Shown: positions 31,777 through 43,290 of the stretch, one piece after another
Layout: the number at the start of each line of letters is the position of its first letter
Position numbering within the stretch: position 1 is the stretch's first letter
NCBI GenBank assembly: GCA_002049455.2
Contig: KV918794.1
Coordinates: forward strand, 310,001 to 374,000
Length of the DNA: 64,000 nucleotides
Reading direction: 5' to 3'
DNA from: Porphyra umbilicalis
Taxonomy: Eukaryota; Rhodophyta; Bangiophyceae; Bangiales; Bangiaceae
The notes under the pieces: model-generated
Databases searched by the model: none
What the model saw: the letters and a program-made list of their open reading frames with translations, nothing else
Told to the model about the DNA's origin: nothing
Position numbers and translations under genes: made by a program

Positions 31777-34700
31777 ATGTCGGTGGGGGAGGGCGGCGAG
31801 AATGTTCCGGGTGGGTTTACGCCCACTACGATCTTGCCGCCCGCTCCCCACGCGGCGTTTACGCGCGCCAAAACGCCGGTTTCCGAGTCAAGAGCGTTCT
31901 TCACCTTGGTACGTGTCTTTGTGCTGTTTTTGGCGGCGCGGTCCGCCTCGCTCTTGTGTGCAGCTCTTGCTTTTGGGCCGGGGCGTTTTGCGGGTGCCCG
32001 TCCAGCGCTTCTCGCGCTTGGTGTAGACCTGGTTCTTCTTGTGCCGTGATTAACCCTGTTGTCCGTTCCCCCTCTGGACTTCTGCGCTATTGTGCCGATG
32101 CTTATGTTGTCTGGTTTTGCTTTGTAGGACCCGACTGCGGAGGACCATGGCCTCCACCCTGCCTGGGCTGCGGCCCCCATCACTACAAGTTCACCGGAGG
32201 ACGCGTCTGCAACGGCTAGCGTCGACACCGTCGTCGCCGTTGACGGTGGAGACGGTGTGGCGGTGGACGTCGACAACGCGTCCCTGTCGATTGGTATGAC
32301 CATCGAGCTGATGGAGACCCTCCTGCATTATGGCTCGAACGCGCAACGGTCCGTGGTGCTGATGGAGCTCCACGCGCTTGTGGAGAGCCATGACGTTATC
32401 AAAGCGGTGTTGCTCATCCCCTTAGTGTGTGCCATGGTGCACTTGTGGGACCTGGAGCTGCAAGAGACGGTGGCGGCCATCCTCGTCGAATGCACCCGCC
32501 TGGAACCAGACGAGTGGCTCGTCACGGCAGGCGGGACGTCGGCAGTCGAATCAGCTCTTGCCGCCGTGTCGCTGGCGACCCATGCTGCAGACTCGCCCAC
32601 CGCGCCCCCAGCGGCCGGCGACCTGCCAATACGCCCACCGCCGTCCGTGTCGTCGTCCTTGCCGCCGCTGGACCAGCCGATCTCGTCCGTCCTCTGCGAG
32701 GCCGCCTTTCGTGTGGTGGGCTCTGCAACCGACGAGACGATCCTGGAGACGTGGGGTGAGGTGCTGGTGGCGGTCTTGCCACAAGTTAAGTGGTCCCAAG
32801 ACGGCGACCAGCTTGCTCGGGTGATGGCCACCGTGGACGCACACGTGCGGCCGGACGTCGAGGCGAGCTCCCGGCGGCTAGCAGCTCGCTTGTACGGCAG
32901 TTTGGCCCTGTGTCTCGACAGCGACGCGGTGGAGGAGCACATTTTGCCGCGGTCATTGACGCTCTGCAACGACGCGGACATCCAGGTGCGGGGCATGCTC
33001 GCCGAGTCGCTCGCCTTTGTTGGCGCCGCCGTGTCGGTCGAGACGGTGGAGGAGCGGCTGTGGCCGGCGCTTCAAGAACTGTTGCAATCCCCTGACGCTC
33101 GCATTCACGCGGCAACGCTGCGGACCATTGCGCATGTGCTGCAGGCGGTGCACGAGAAGACAGCAACGGCCCCAACTTCCCCTTCATCCGCTACGGTGGC
33201 GGCCGACGTGGTGTCCTCACTCCCGTTGACGACGCGCGGCACGGCCACCGCCCTGTCCGCCTCTGCGAGTGCCGTCATTGCTGCCAAGCAGCCGCCCGCA
33301 GCCCCAGTGGTGGTCCCTGATTGCAAGCTGCTCCACGACTTGCTGCCTCCGGTCTTTGCCAAGGAGGTGGCATTTGCGAGCTCTTCCGCCTCAGAGGACC
33401 AACGCCTCGTCAGCGAAGACGTGTACTTGCTGTTGGAGATTACGGCTGAGGTGTTTGGGCAGCTGGCCTTCTCAGCGCTCCGCGGCGGCGGCGCGGACGA
33501 CGTGGCTGCCGATGCCTACCGAGCATTTCTTGCCATGGCCACAAGCAACGGGCCCATTGTGCGGCGGCATTGTGCATACAATCTGCCGGGTGTCTGCGCG
33601 TCCTTGGCGCCCCGTTTCCGCACGGAGATGGCCGCCGTCGTCGAATACTTGGCCCGTGACAATGATGCGGAGGTGCGGTGGAACGTGGCCGCTGGCCTGC
33701 ACGCCACCGCCGCTACCCTGATCCCGACGCCGCCGCCAGGCGACGGTGGGGCCGCTAATGGGGGGGCCAGCTTGGTGGGCATCAAATCGTCGTTCGACTC
33801 GCTGTGTAAAGCTACGGTTGGGCTGCTGCAAGACGAACACCCGCTGGTGCGGAGCAACACGCTCGACACACTCTTCCCCCTGTTGTCAAGCTTGACCCAA
33901 GGAGCCCGCTACGGCTCGGCCGGAGCGCCCGGTAGCAGCGGCGGTGGGGGTGTCGGCATCGCGAGCAGCAGCCTCGGGCCTGCTGTTACGGCACGGCTGT
34001 CGAGCATCTTCAGCAACTTGACGCTCCTCTCCGAGGGCTCATGGCGGACCCAGGAGGTCCTGGCGCAGCAGCTGACGGCGTGTGCACCCTTTGCGCCATC
34101 GGAAGCGTTGCGCGTCCACGTCCTACCACTGCTGTTGCGCATCTCGGAAGAGTCATCCTACTTGGTGCGCGTGTCGGCTATGCAGGCGGTGGCCTCCTCA
34201 CTTCTCCACATTGCAGACATGGAGCTGCGCACTACCGCCTTCCAGTCCTTTGTGGCTGACTGGGCGCACGGGAACACGTTTTGGAAGCGGATTGCATTCC
34301 TGGAGGCTGCCGAAGCCGCCGCTGCATCCTACTCGCGAATCCTCTTTCGTGACCTCTTTGCGGCGCTCGCGTTGCGGATGGCCTGGGACAGCGTGCCCAA
34401 TGTGCGCCTGCATTTGGCGCGCACCTTACCGGCGATTGCGCCGGCGTGTCACCAGATGGAGGAGTTCACGAACGCACTTGGCACGCTGCGAGTAGACGAG
34501 GACGAGGATGTGGTGGCCCAACTCGCATTATCGGAGGAAGCAATTGCGGGGCGGTCCAACGACGCTGTGATGGTTGCAGCTGCTGACAAGGACGATGCGC
34601 AGCGGGAGGACGCGGAGCGGCTGCGCTATGAGTGCTCCCTTGCCAGCCGCCCGGACTCGGTCAAGCGCCGCGTCTTCCGTCGCGCCACCAAACGGATGGG

Positions 34701-35349
34701 AAGGGCAGCGTCGCAGTCGCCGGCGCCGCGCCCCCCCCCAAGCCCGATGGCCGGTGGAGGAGCGGGTGCTTTTGTCGCGGACGAGGCGCCCTCCCTGGCG
34801 GCGACCTTGGAGGAGGTCGGCAAGTCGGCCGCCAGCCGAGTGATTGTGGCTGGTGAGCTGCCCGTTGTCCACAACGCTGGGGACGGTCCAGGCGCTGCCG
34901 CGGACGATGGTTTTGATGGTGGTGGCACGGCGGGCACGATCCCAAGTATGGTCGCGCTGCCGTCACTGTCGCTCCGGAGAAGGGCAACGTCTCGCGCCGA
35001 CGGCGTTAGCGGTGGAGCGGGAGCACTGACAAAGACCCTCACCGCTTCGGTGTTGTCTTCCGGTGGCGGGGCGACAGATGGGACTGGCGGTGGCGCACTT
35101 GCCGCTGCTGCCGCCTTTTTCACGGGCAACGGCGCCGGGGCCGACTCACCGGGCGCTTCTAGCGTCGCGGTGGCCGGCAAGGCCACGGCGACGGCCGGGG
35201 GTGCGGTGTTGACGCCCACGAGCCCGGCGGCGGGCGATGTGGCAACCAATGCGACGGCGAAGAGAGGCCGCACACCGCGCGGAGGGTCCTTCTTGACGTT
35301 GCTGAAGACCGGGCCGCGGCGAAAATTGAAAGACACGGAGGCGACGTGA
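31777..35349 (+). CDS. PPP4R1: PPP4R1-like HEAT-repeat protein phosphatase 4 regulatory subunit
   Basis: Two exons, 31777-31908 and 32128-35349, join in phase 0 (donor GTACGT, acceptor TTTGTAG) to give 1117 residues; the exon-2 frame has no plausible ATG upstream of 32257, and splicing supplies MSVGEGG. HEAT-type helices run through about residues 80-820. The most telling blocks match human PPP4R1: RHCAYNLPGVCASLAP (AKHCAYSLPGVALTL), SEGSWRTQEVLAQQL with LPLLLRISEESSYLVRVSA, and DSVPNVRLHLARTLPAI followed by an Asp/Glu-rich step. PPP4R1 binds PP4 catalytic subunit and targets it, in animals including HDAC3 and IKK. The last ~290 residues are low-complexity Gly/Ala/Ser/Pro. It converges with the DHHC gene. 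Confidence 0.85.
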
Positions 35350-36374
35350 TACCATCGTGATTTATGTCATCTTTTTTAGGCAGTTGCATTGCGTCCGCCT
35401 TCGTTGCTCAAGTCATGTCCTGGTTGGGTTTGTCGAGGTAGTTGAAAGTCTTGGAACGAATGGTGCGGTCCAGGACACTCAGAACGTGTCTGCGAACCAT
35501 GCCAAGGAGTCCGAGCACGAGCTCAAGTCGAACCCCGACATATGCAGGGGACACGGACCGCGCCTTCTGTTGAAGTCATGCCCCGCTCTCCTGAGCCATT
35601 CGGTACCCTAAACTCCTGTAGGGGAAGGTTGCGGGTCATGACTCGGGACCCTCTTCACAACCGCGTGAGCAGGCACACGAGAAACATCAGAGGGAAACAG
35701 TGGTGTTGAGCGTACGCGTCGACTGCAGTAATCCTTAGCCGTGGCATAATACGCCAGCCGACGAACGAAACAAAAAGTGAAGCGTTAAATAGCCAATGGA
35801 AAAAGGGAAGCTCCACACGACCGACAAAACCCTCTGGCAACGTCAGCCCACCACGTCGATGGAGCATAGCGCCGGTACCAGACGCACTCGAAAAGCATCC
35901 GCCGATGAAACTGGGCCCTGGCCCAGACGCCCGAGAAAGGCCGGTACCTTCTCCATCGCATACGTACGCCACGGGGACTACGAAGGCCCCTACACAAGAA
36001 ACGAGCGTCATTCGTCGCGGGATGGGCACCTAAAACAGCAGACAGGGCGACGCCGGCAAGCACGTGTCAAGGTGACCACGCCGGTCAACGAAGAACGCCT
36101 CTTGCACGAGCAACCGGGTGTGGCCCACGGAGGCATGGCCCAGGCCCACACGAGGAGCGCCCACAGCGACCCGCGGTGCGACACGCCGCGTGCCAGCACC
36201 AGCCAGGCCGCAAAGGGAGCCCACGGAGCTCAGAGCTTGCGTGCGTCAGTACGCAGGCAGCGACACCGGTGCGGTGGCGAGACGACCGCCGATGGCGCAC
36301 TTGGTTCTTGGGGTCAACTAGAGGTCGCCTCCCTCGAACAAGTGGCAGTCCCGAGGTCATGGAAAGCGGGGAAC
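35350..36374. other. Convergent intergenic region (3' ends of PPP4R1-like and DHHC genes)
   Basis: It holds the 3' ends of both genes. No further gene seen; a 300-codon plus frame over 35796-36698 runs antisense to the last DHHC exon and has no family sense. Confidence 0.45.
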
Positions 36375-38612
36375 TCACACCATGTTGCCTCCCCCTCGGC
36401 CGTCATATCCACGCGGCGGCAACATCACCCTGGGCGCTTGCCGCGACTGGTAGTTGTGCTGCAGGGGATCTCGGTGCCCATTGTGCCCCATCAGCTCGTC
36501 CTCGTCCTCATCCTTGTCCACAGCATACAAGCTGTGACCGCCCGACGACGGCAGCGACGCGACGTAGTCACTCGTACCGACGTCTGGGGGATTCAAATTA
36601 TGACCGTTGAGAGCGAGTTTGCGGTGCTGGCGAGCCTCGAGGGACTCCCTACACAACCAGAACAGAGCGCAACCAAATGGACAAGCGAGGTACAATGAGC
36701 CCGCCAGCCCCCGCCCAAAATGAACGCATGCAGCGCACAAGCGATCGTCAGAAGCTGCATTCCCAAACGAGAACGATGTGACGCTCACGTGAGCACCCGA
36801 AAGAGCACCACCCACACACGCGCACACCATTCCATGTTGGGCACTCTGATGGCTCGACACCAACAAAAGTATTGAACGAACCGGAACTTACTCTTCTCCT
36901 CTCAAGTCACCGGCCGCCACAGCTGCAGCGGCCGCGGCAACACTGGCCGCCGTTGCTGCGGAGACTGCGTCGGCAGCGTCCCGGGCGGCAGCCGCTGCGG
37001 TCTCGTCGTAGCTTTCTTTGATCTGGCTCGGCGGCTTAGACGTGCACAAGAGCGCCCACATGCTTCGAGGTCCCCGCTCGGAAAAGGGGTTCCCCGTTAC
37101 CGTCCAGGTGCGCTTGAAGCTCTCGGCCGTCGTGACGTTTCTCCACATGAGCCACAGGTGGAAAAAGGTCAGCCCGCCCGTGAAGAGGAAGGCGAGGAAG
37201 CAAAAGGGGATGATGGCCAGCTGAACCGCGGTAGCGCCGTCCGTGAGCGTGGACTTGAGGGCTGACGTGGCGGAAGTGACTGGGCGAGTCGCGTTCCGGA
37301 AGTCGACGGTCTTCGTAACTAGATGGATGATGCAGGCGGTAATCACTAGGACGCACAACAGGGCCGTGGACACGACAAAGAGGTAGAAGGACCGGTAGCT
37401 CCGACGGCCAATGCAGGTGCCCAGGTATGGGCAGTGGTGACTGCAACGAACAGAAAGGCAGGCATCCACACAAACACGTGGGAACAACAGCAAGGACATC
37501 AATGTCAGCAAGAGGACGAGTAATAGCGCTCACGCAGAGCACTTGACATGTCATGAGGTTGTTCAAGTAAGGAACCCGACCAGTCGCTGGGACGACGAAG
37601 AGGGGACAAGGCCTGATGCAATCAGAAAGGATGGACACACATACTCAAACCGGTCCACGCAGTTGTTGCACGTCGCGCAGTGGCTGGCACGGGGCGGCCG
37701 CCAGATACGGCAGGTTTCTACGCCACAGATATCAAGAGAGTGATAGGTAAAACAAACAGTCACGTACGAGATGCATTACGGGAGACAGGCCAGTCAGTGA
37801 AACGCATCCAGGGGCAAGGTCAGAGCGCAAGCAGAACAACTGTCAAGAGCCAAGGTATCCAGCAAGCATGCCAACACCGAGAGCAATGCGCCTCACCAGT
37901 TCCACAACGTACCGCAGTACTTGGTGGTGATGGGCGTCTCACCCACGTAAACAATCCGCTCCCTGGGATGAGCCGGGTTCCGCAGGATCTCATCGGGCAC
38001 CTCTGGTGAGCGCGGCAGAATGCCCGGATCCCCAGTTGCCGTCAGGTACATGCTCACCAGGACTAGGACCAACAGTACCACCGAAATAGATAAGATGATG
38101 GTGCCACCGGGCACCCATCTCGTTATCAAGTACGGCAGACTGTGTACAAAATTTCACCAGAGCGACAGAAACATGGAGACAAGCCAAGAAAACACGACAC
38201 GAACACATGCGGTCTGGTCAGTCGGCGGCTCGCACAGTCAGAACAGCACCGCGTCGGACACCGATTGCTCCTCATGCCAGTCGCACGCAGTGCCGCAGCC
38301 GAAAATTGGTACCAACGAGCCCATGTGCCGACATCTTGACAGGGCTTCGAGAGCAATACCCGGGAATCCCCAAAACCACCACATGTCCCACCGGCCACAT
38401 GACTGCGCGTCGCCCGCTGCTCACACGGAGCCGCAACAAAGAAGCACAACCCCCACGTACGTGATGGAAAAGTACAGGATTGCCGGCACAATGATGCACA
38501 CGGCTGTCACGACCGTGCCCTTCCAGTCAGGTCCGACCATCAACCGGCCCCCACACAAAAAAATGTTGTGTCCATAGAAGCGGCCGGCGCGGTAGCGACC
38601 GCGAGTGCCCAT
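36375..38612 (-). CDS. DHHC-type protein S-acyltransferase (palmitoyltransferase), five exons
   Basis: The exons on the minus strand are 38612-38461, 38139-37913, 37717-37645, 37440-36892 and 36648-36375. All phases close to 424 residues. The order is plant-PAT-like: N-terminal [16 protein letters not shown]; two membrane segments ([33 protein letters not shown]); the TGDPGILPR motif; the zinc-binding cysteine-rich domain ([37 protein letters not shown]), whose DHHC is made across the third intron; two more membrane segments; then [10 protein letters not shown] close to the TTxE motif. It transfers palmitate to cysteines of membrane proteins at endomembranes or plasma membrane. DHHC has Tyr after CP where Trp is usual. 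The C-terminus has an Ala-rich stretch and an acidic DEDEDE tract. Confidence 0.93.
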
Positions 38613-40346
38613 TGCACCAGGCCGCTGCGACGCGCCCCACAAGAGGCCCCCACTTTCGAACAGGGAGGGAAAGGACTAGTCGAAGTAGGGGGCCCCGCAG
38701 TCCACCCCGTGCCGCACACGCAGAGCCCACGAAGCGCGGCGCCACGGCACGAAAGCCGGCCCAAACGAAACTCAGCCCAACGACGTTCCCGCACGATGAC
38801 CGCAATGGCGTCCGGAAAAAGTGAGGGAAGTGCGCCAGATGCAAGGCACCAAGGGTGGATTGCAAGGAGACGAGGCGTGCACACGAGAGCGGAAAACGCG
38901 CCACACGGCGGCGACGCAGCAGAGGCACTGCGGCTGGTGGCCGAGATGGCGTCGTGGTGGCCGTCGGGGTGGTGGTGGCGACACGGGTGGGAGCGGTGAT
39001 GGCAGCGTTGGCGGTAGCGGTGGCGGTGGTGGTGGCGACGACGGTGGTGCCGCACCGTCGCGTCTCCACCGCCACACACGAGGCCTCGCGAACGGGGAGG
39101 TGCAGCAGCACCACGAACAACCCGGCAATGGGCGTGGAGGCGCGACGGGGACCCGTGACGGGGGGTGGCGCCCCGTGGCGGGCGACGCGAGCGCAGCCCG
39201 GCGCACCGTCCCCTCCGACAGGTGCGTCGCGTAGCGACCGAGAGCGCGCATACAGCACAGGGCGCCCCGTCCACGCGCGCCGGCCCACAAACTCAACGTG
39301 ACGGTGAGCGCGGGTGGTCCGCGCCGAACCGCCCTGTGCACCTTTCGGCGGCCCTCCTCTCGACCAGCGGACAGGGAGAAAACTTTGAGCTCGCGTTTCT
39401 TCCTTCGGTAAGCATATGAAGGAGTTACGACATGGTTCACAGGTAGTCAATCAACCACTATTGCTTGAGTTTATCCGATACAGCAGTCTCAATTGGTTGA
39501 CCGGGGCCCAGGGAGGCTTGGCGAGGGGATAGTATCAAAATTATGTGAAATGTATAACCTCACTTCGATCATCATTCAAAATTCATCTCCCAAGCAACGT
39601 CATATGTATGAGACTATCTTTTTTGACGGTGGCGCTTGTCGCTGAGAGAGTCGAACACGAGTCCAACAGACGTGGACAGATTTCTTGACTGGGACGCGAC
39701 TGCAGCACTGCTCGCACTGCGGCCACTCGTTGGATGGCGACAACGAAGGACATTTTATGGCCATCCAATAAACATGTGCCACGTTTTACAGGTGACTCAT
39801 AACATTGCCACCAGCCAATTGGACGCGCAAGCAGACGACTGCAAGAGCCTGTCGACAATGACTTGGCAGGGGGTTGGTTGACTCGCTTCCTTCCCGCCGT
39901 TTTTGGTTTCTCTCTGATCACTGCACCGCGGAGGTGCCACACGCAGTACTGTCGGCTTCCACCGTCGAACGTCGCGTCACCGGGCGACAGCACCTGTGCG
40001 TCCGGAGAGTGTTTGGCCGGCGCACAAAGGAGGGTCCAACCACTGACGGGGGGGGGGGGGGGACGCTTGACGGGCGACGCAGTCAACAAGCGGCTGACTT
40101 GGGCGGCAATGGATGTGGTCTCGGGAAACCTGCGTCTCCCGGAAAACCTCAATACCACCGCGGCGGCCACAGTGCATGCGTGTAAAGAAAGGTCTGTTGA
40201 GTCCGGTCTTCCCACCTCGACCATGAGGTGCGGCTCCTCAACTGCCAATAGACGTACTCACATGGAGCCGCCACCAACCCCACCGCCACCCCCGTCGCCT
40301 CCCCACAGTCACCCCCGACGTTCTCTCCCCTGCTACGCCGCTCAAC
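38613..40346. other. Gap between the DHHC promoter and the E2F 3' end
   Basis: The first few hundred bases hold the DHHC promoter. I see a GGT/GGC-rich low-complexity patch at 38.93-39.06 kb, lower-GC DNA at 39.4-39.8 kb and a G run near 40.05 kb. No conserved gene. Confidence 0.4.
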
Positions 40347-42119
40347 TCAAGCGTGGAGGATGTGGCCGACTCCCCCTACGCCACCGTCCTCGCCCACGCC
40401 GCCTCCTGCGCCACCGCCGGGAACACCAGTCGGTCCAAACACGTCGTACAACTCGGCGATGCTCCGTTCCGGCGCCTGGTCGTGGTAGCCAAAATAGAAA
40501 TCCGACCCGGGCGGCGGCGAAGACAACCGCATGCCGCCCAGGCCGTCGGCGTCGGTCGTGCCGGCAGGGGAAGCACCCAGTGGCGGAGGTCCTCGCGCGC
40601 TGCCACCGCCACCACCAGAAGTGCCCCCCGCCGCCGTCGCACCATCGACAGCAGCGGCCGCAGCGCCGAGGTCAGCGGTATATGCCCCGTCTGCTACGGG
40701 CGTGCCAAAGGCGCCAGACGACCCAGCCGCGGGAGTGCCCAGACCCGTTTCCCGCGTCGGGGTACGGAGCCACCTTGATTGTGCCGCTCCCGGGTCGCCA
40801 CCAGCAGGTGGCGGTTCGTCCAAACCGCCCAGGCCGCCGTCCTCTGGCACGTAGTCGGTGCCAGCCGCGTCAGCCTCAGCGCCCTCCTCCTCTTCTTCCT
40901 CCACGTCCGAGGTGTCGTTGCCACCTCGGGACACGAGCAGACATTCAATCGGCCCGTTGGTCGAGCGCACGCGGATCTCATGGCGGCGCGCCGGCGCGTC
41001 GCCGCCAGCACCGGCCTCGGCTTCCCCCTCAACGTCTGGCACCTCCAACTCCGTCCCGTGCGGCGCCTTGATGGCAATGAGCGTGTCGCCCCGGAGCTCG
41101 CTAATCGACAGGATGTCCGCGTGCGTCACATAGGCGTAGCCCGAGCCGTGGTCCCCCGACGACATGTCGCGCAACCGCCCCTGCAAGTGCCCAATGCGGC
41201 TGTCAATGGCCGCCTCCTCGGCGGCGAGCGACGCCAACTCTGCACGGAGGGCGGCGAGCTCTACCTCTCTGTCCGAACCAGCGCCACCCGCGCCGGCCGA
41301 CGAGCCGGCACCGCCAGTGCTGGCGCCCCCACCTTCGCCCGACGCCTCGGAGCTCCACCGGATGTTGTTCTTGGACTTCTTCTCAATGACGCCAATGCCC
41401 TCCAACACGTTGGTGATGTCATAGATGCGCCGCTTTTGCACTTGCAAGCTGACGGCGGCGGCATTGAGGTCGAGCGCTCCGTCCGCAGAGGCCTTGAGGA
41501 GGTTAACAAACTTGGTCGTCAGCAAACCCAGCGACGAGTCATAGCGCCCGCCAGGCACAGCCACCGCCGTCATGTCGGCAGCGACCGCAGCGGCTACGGA
41601 CCGGGACGCCGCGGGGGCGGGGGCCCCACCAGGGGGGGGAGGGGGGGGCGGGTGCGTGCCCGACGCAGGCGGTCGCCCTCCCGTCGTGACGACCGTCGCC
41701 GTCGCGCCCGCAGCCGTCGACGCCTTCTTGGGCGGCAGTCGCCCCGACGTTGGCGTGGCCGCCGTTGTCCGGCCTGCCGCCTCCCCTGCCGCCGTTGCCG
41801 CCGCTGCCGCAGCCGCCACCCGTGCGGCGGCTGCCGCCGCCGAGGCGGTGCTGCTCGCGCGGCTCCGCTTAGCCGGTACCGACACGGGCGGCGGCACAAA
41901 CGGCGCCGACGCCCCCGTCGCTGCCGCCCGAGTCGGCCCCCTGTCGCTGCGTGCGCGCTTCAACCCCGCCAACGCTTCGGCGCCCGCGAGATCCGCGGTG
42001 CCGGGCGGTGGGGGTGGAGGAGGCGGCGGAGGTGTGTGTAATGGTCGAGGCGGGGGGGGGGGGGGGGGGGGTACACCACTACCACCGACACGGGAGGCCG
42101 GTGGAACACCACCGGGCAT
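40347..42119 (-). CDS. E2F: E2F family transcription factor
   Basis: The single-exon 590-residue protein starts at ATG 42119 (MPGGVPPAS); the open frame upstream has no ATG. After a Pro/Ala-rich N-terminus, residues ~192-257 are a textbook E2F winged helix: [54 protein letters not shown]. Next come a coiled coil ([19 protein letters not shown]) and a marked-box-like region ([34 protein letters not shown]) for pairing with DP. The C-terminus has [22 protein letters not shown]-like residues, similar in pattern to the retinoblastoma-binding segment of E2Fs. It should act with DP in the nucleus to drive G1/S genes under RB control. No DP gene is in the window. Confidence 0.95.
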   Translation of the reverse strand: MPGGVPPASRVGGSGVPPPPPPPPRPLHTPPPPPPPPPPGTADLAGAEALAGLKRARSDRGPTRAAATGASAPFVPPPVSVPAKRSRASSTASAAAAAARVAAAAAAATAAGEAAGRTTAATPTSGRLPPKKASTAAGATATVVTTGGRPPASGTHPPPPPPPGGAPAPAASRSVAAAVAADMTAVAVPGGRYDSSLGLLTTKFVNLLKASADGALDLNAAAVSLQVQKRRIYDITNVLEGIGVIEKKSKNNIRWSSEASGEGGGASTGGAGSSAGAGGAGSDREVELAALRAELASLAAEEAAIDSRIGHLQGRLRDMSSGDHGSGYAYVTHADILSISELRGDTLIAIKAPHGTELEVPDVEGEAEAGAGGDAPARRHEIRVRSTNGPIECLLVSRGGNDTSDVEEEEEEGAEADAAGTDYVPEDGGLGGLDEPPPAGGDPGAAQSRWLRTPTRETGLGTPAAGSSGAFGTPVADGAYTADLGAAAAAVDGATAAGGTSGGGGGSARGPPPLGASPAGTTDADGLGGMRLSSPPPGSDFYFGYHDQAPERSIAELYDVFGPTGVPGGGAGGGVGEDGGVGGVGHILHA

Positions 42120-43290
42120 GCCGTGAGACACCGCCCTCCGTAAGTGGTCGCCACCAAGCGACCGCCGACCACCGTGCGCACGCACGCCGCCGACATGCAG
42201 TGGGCCACACGGTTTGCAGCCTTCTCTGCCACCCACGGCCACGCGCTGCGCTCCACCCGCCACCCGCCACCGGCTTCGCCCCGCTCGATGCGCCCGTGGG
42301 TCCGATAGCGCGGGAAACAATAGCGGCAGGCAGGCACGGAAGGACAACTATGCGGCACGGATGCAAGCCGTAGCGCGTCGAACAGGCACGGAAAAATGGC
42401 GGGCAGCGGCACGCACGACGCGGCACAGCCGCCCCCCACTCCCCCCCCCCTCGCACTGAAAATGGCGTCCACTCAACGCAGCACCCGCCGTCACGCTGCG
42501 CACCAATGGCCACGAGCACGGGAGGCCCCGGGTCTGGGGCACGAACCCCCCTTGCCGACGGCGCCACGGCGACACCACGGGTAGGGGCGCCGAGAGACAC
42601 AAATTGGGGGGGGGCTGGCGCCGTCGACGGCTCCTGGGACCGCACTCCGAGGCCCCCCCCCCCCTCGCCGTCCCACGCCCAGCGAGTTTTCCCGCCGATT
42701 TTCTGGGCCGCCTTTTGTGGTCTTGGTGAGGGGGTTGGCGGCAGTCGCCGGAGAGCCTCTCTGGCACGGATGCACGAGGTGCGTGAGCGTCTCTTGGAGG
42801 GGGTCGCTCAGCACACACGCTGAGTGGGGGTCTGGTCGACACTCGTGTACGATCACTCCTTACAGTGAGCATGTACGTACTTGAGTATCGAGCTTGAACA
42901 TTATGTATTTGCTTTCTAAGTCGTGCGTTCACAAGGAACTAAGTTCACGCTTCCGCACTCCATCAACCCACGCTGCGCGAGTCGCGCCCGCGCGCCGCCC
43001 GCGACCCGCGTCGATCATCCCGCTCGCACGTCGTGTTCGCTTTGTTGCGTTCTGCGTCGTCTCCGCGCCCTGCCTGGAGCTCTGCCCCTCGCTCCACTTT
43101 TTTCGCAGCGCGCTGTTCTGTCCTATCCCAACTGCATTTTTCGTGTCCCCTTGTTTCCCCTTGTTGTTCTGGCCTCTCGCCTCTTGCTCACCACGCTTCT
43201 TCGACCCCCGTCGCCCACCGCCGGCCGGTCGATGCACCCTCCCGCCGCGTATGCTCCCTTGCCTCCCCTTTTGGCTCCCTGTGGCACGCT
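42120..43290. promoter_or_regulatory. Divergent promoter region of E2F and the BRE1-like gene
   Basis: The region lies between ATG 42119 (minus) and ATG 43291 (plus). An E2F-consensus site, TTTTCCCGCC, is at 42687-42696, about 570 bp upstream of the E2F start; E2F genes often control themselves this way, so autoregulation is possible. The last 350 bases before 43291 are pyrimidine-rich, as expected of a 5' UTR. No other gene seen. Confidence 0.4.

Noticed and set aside
35796-36698. Plus-strand 300-codon frame
   Set aside because: Overlaps the last DHHC exon in antisense and has no recognisable family.
40779-42041. Plus-strand frame of 420 codons across E2F
   Set aside because: Antisense to a firm E2F gene; no conserved motif.
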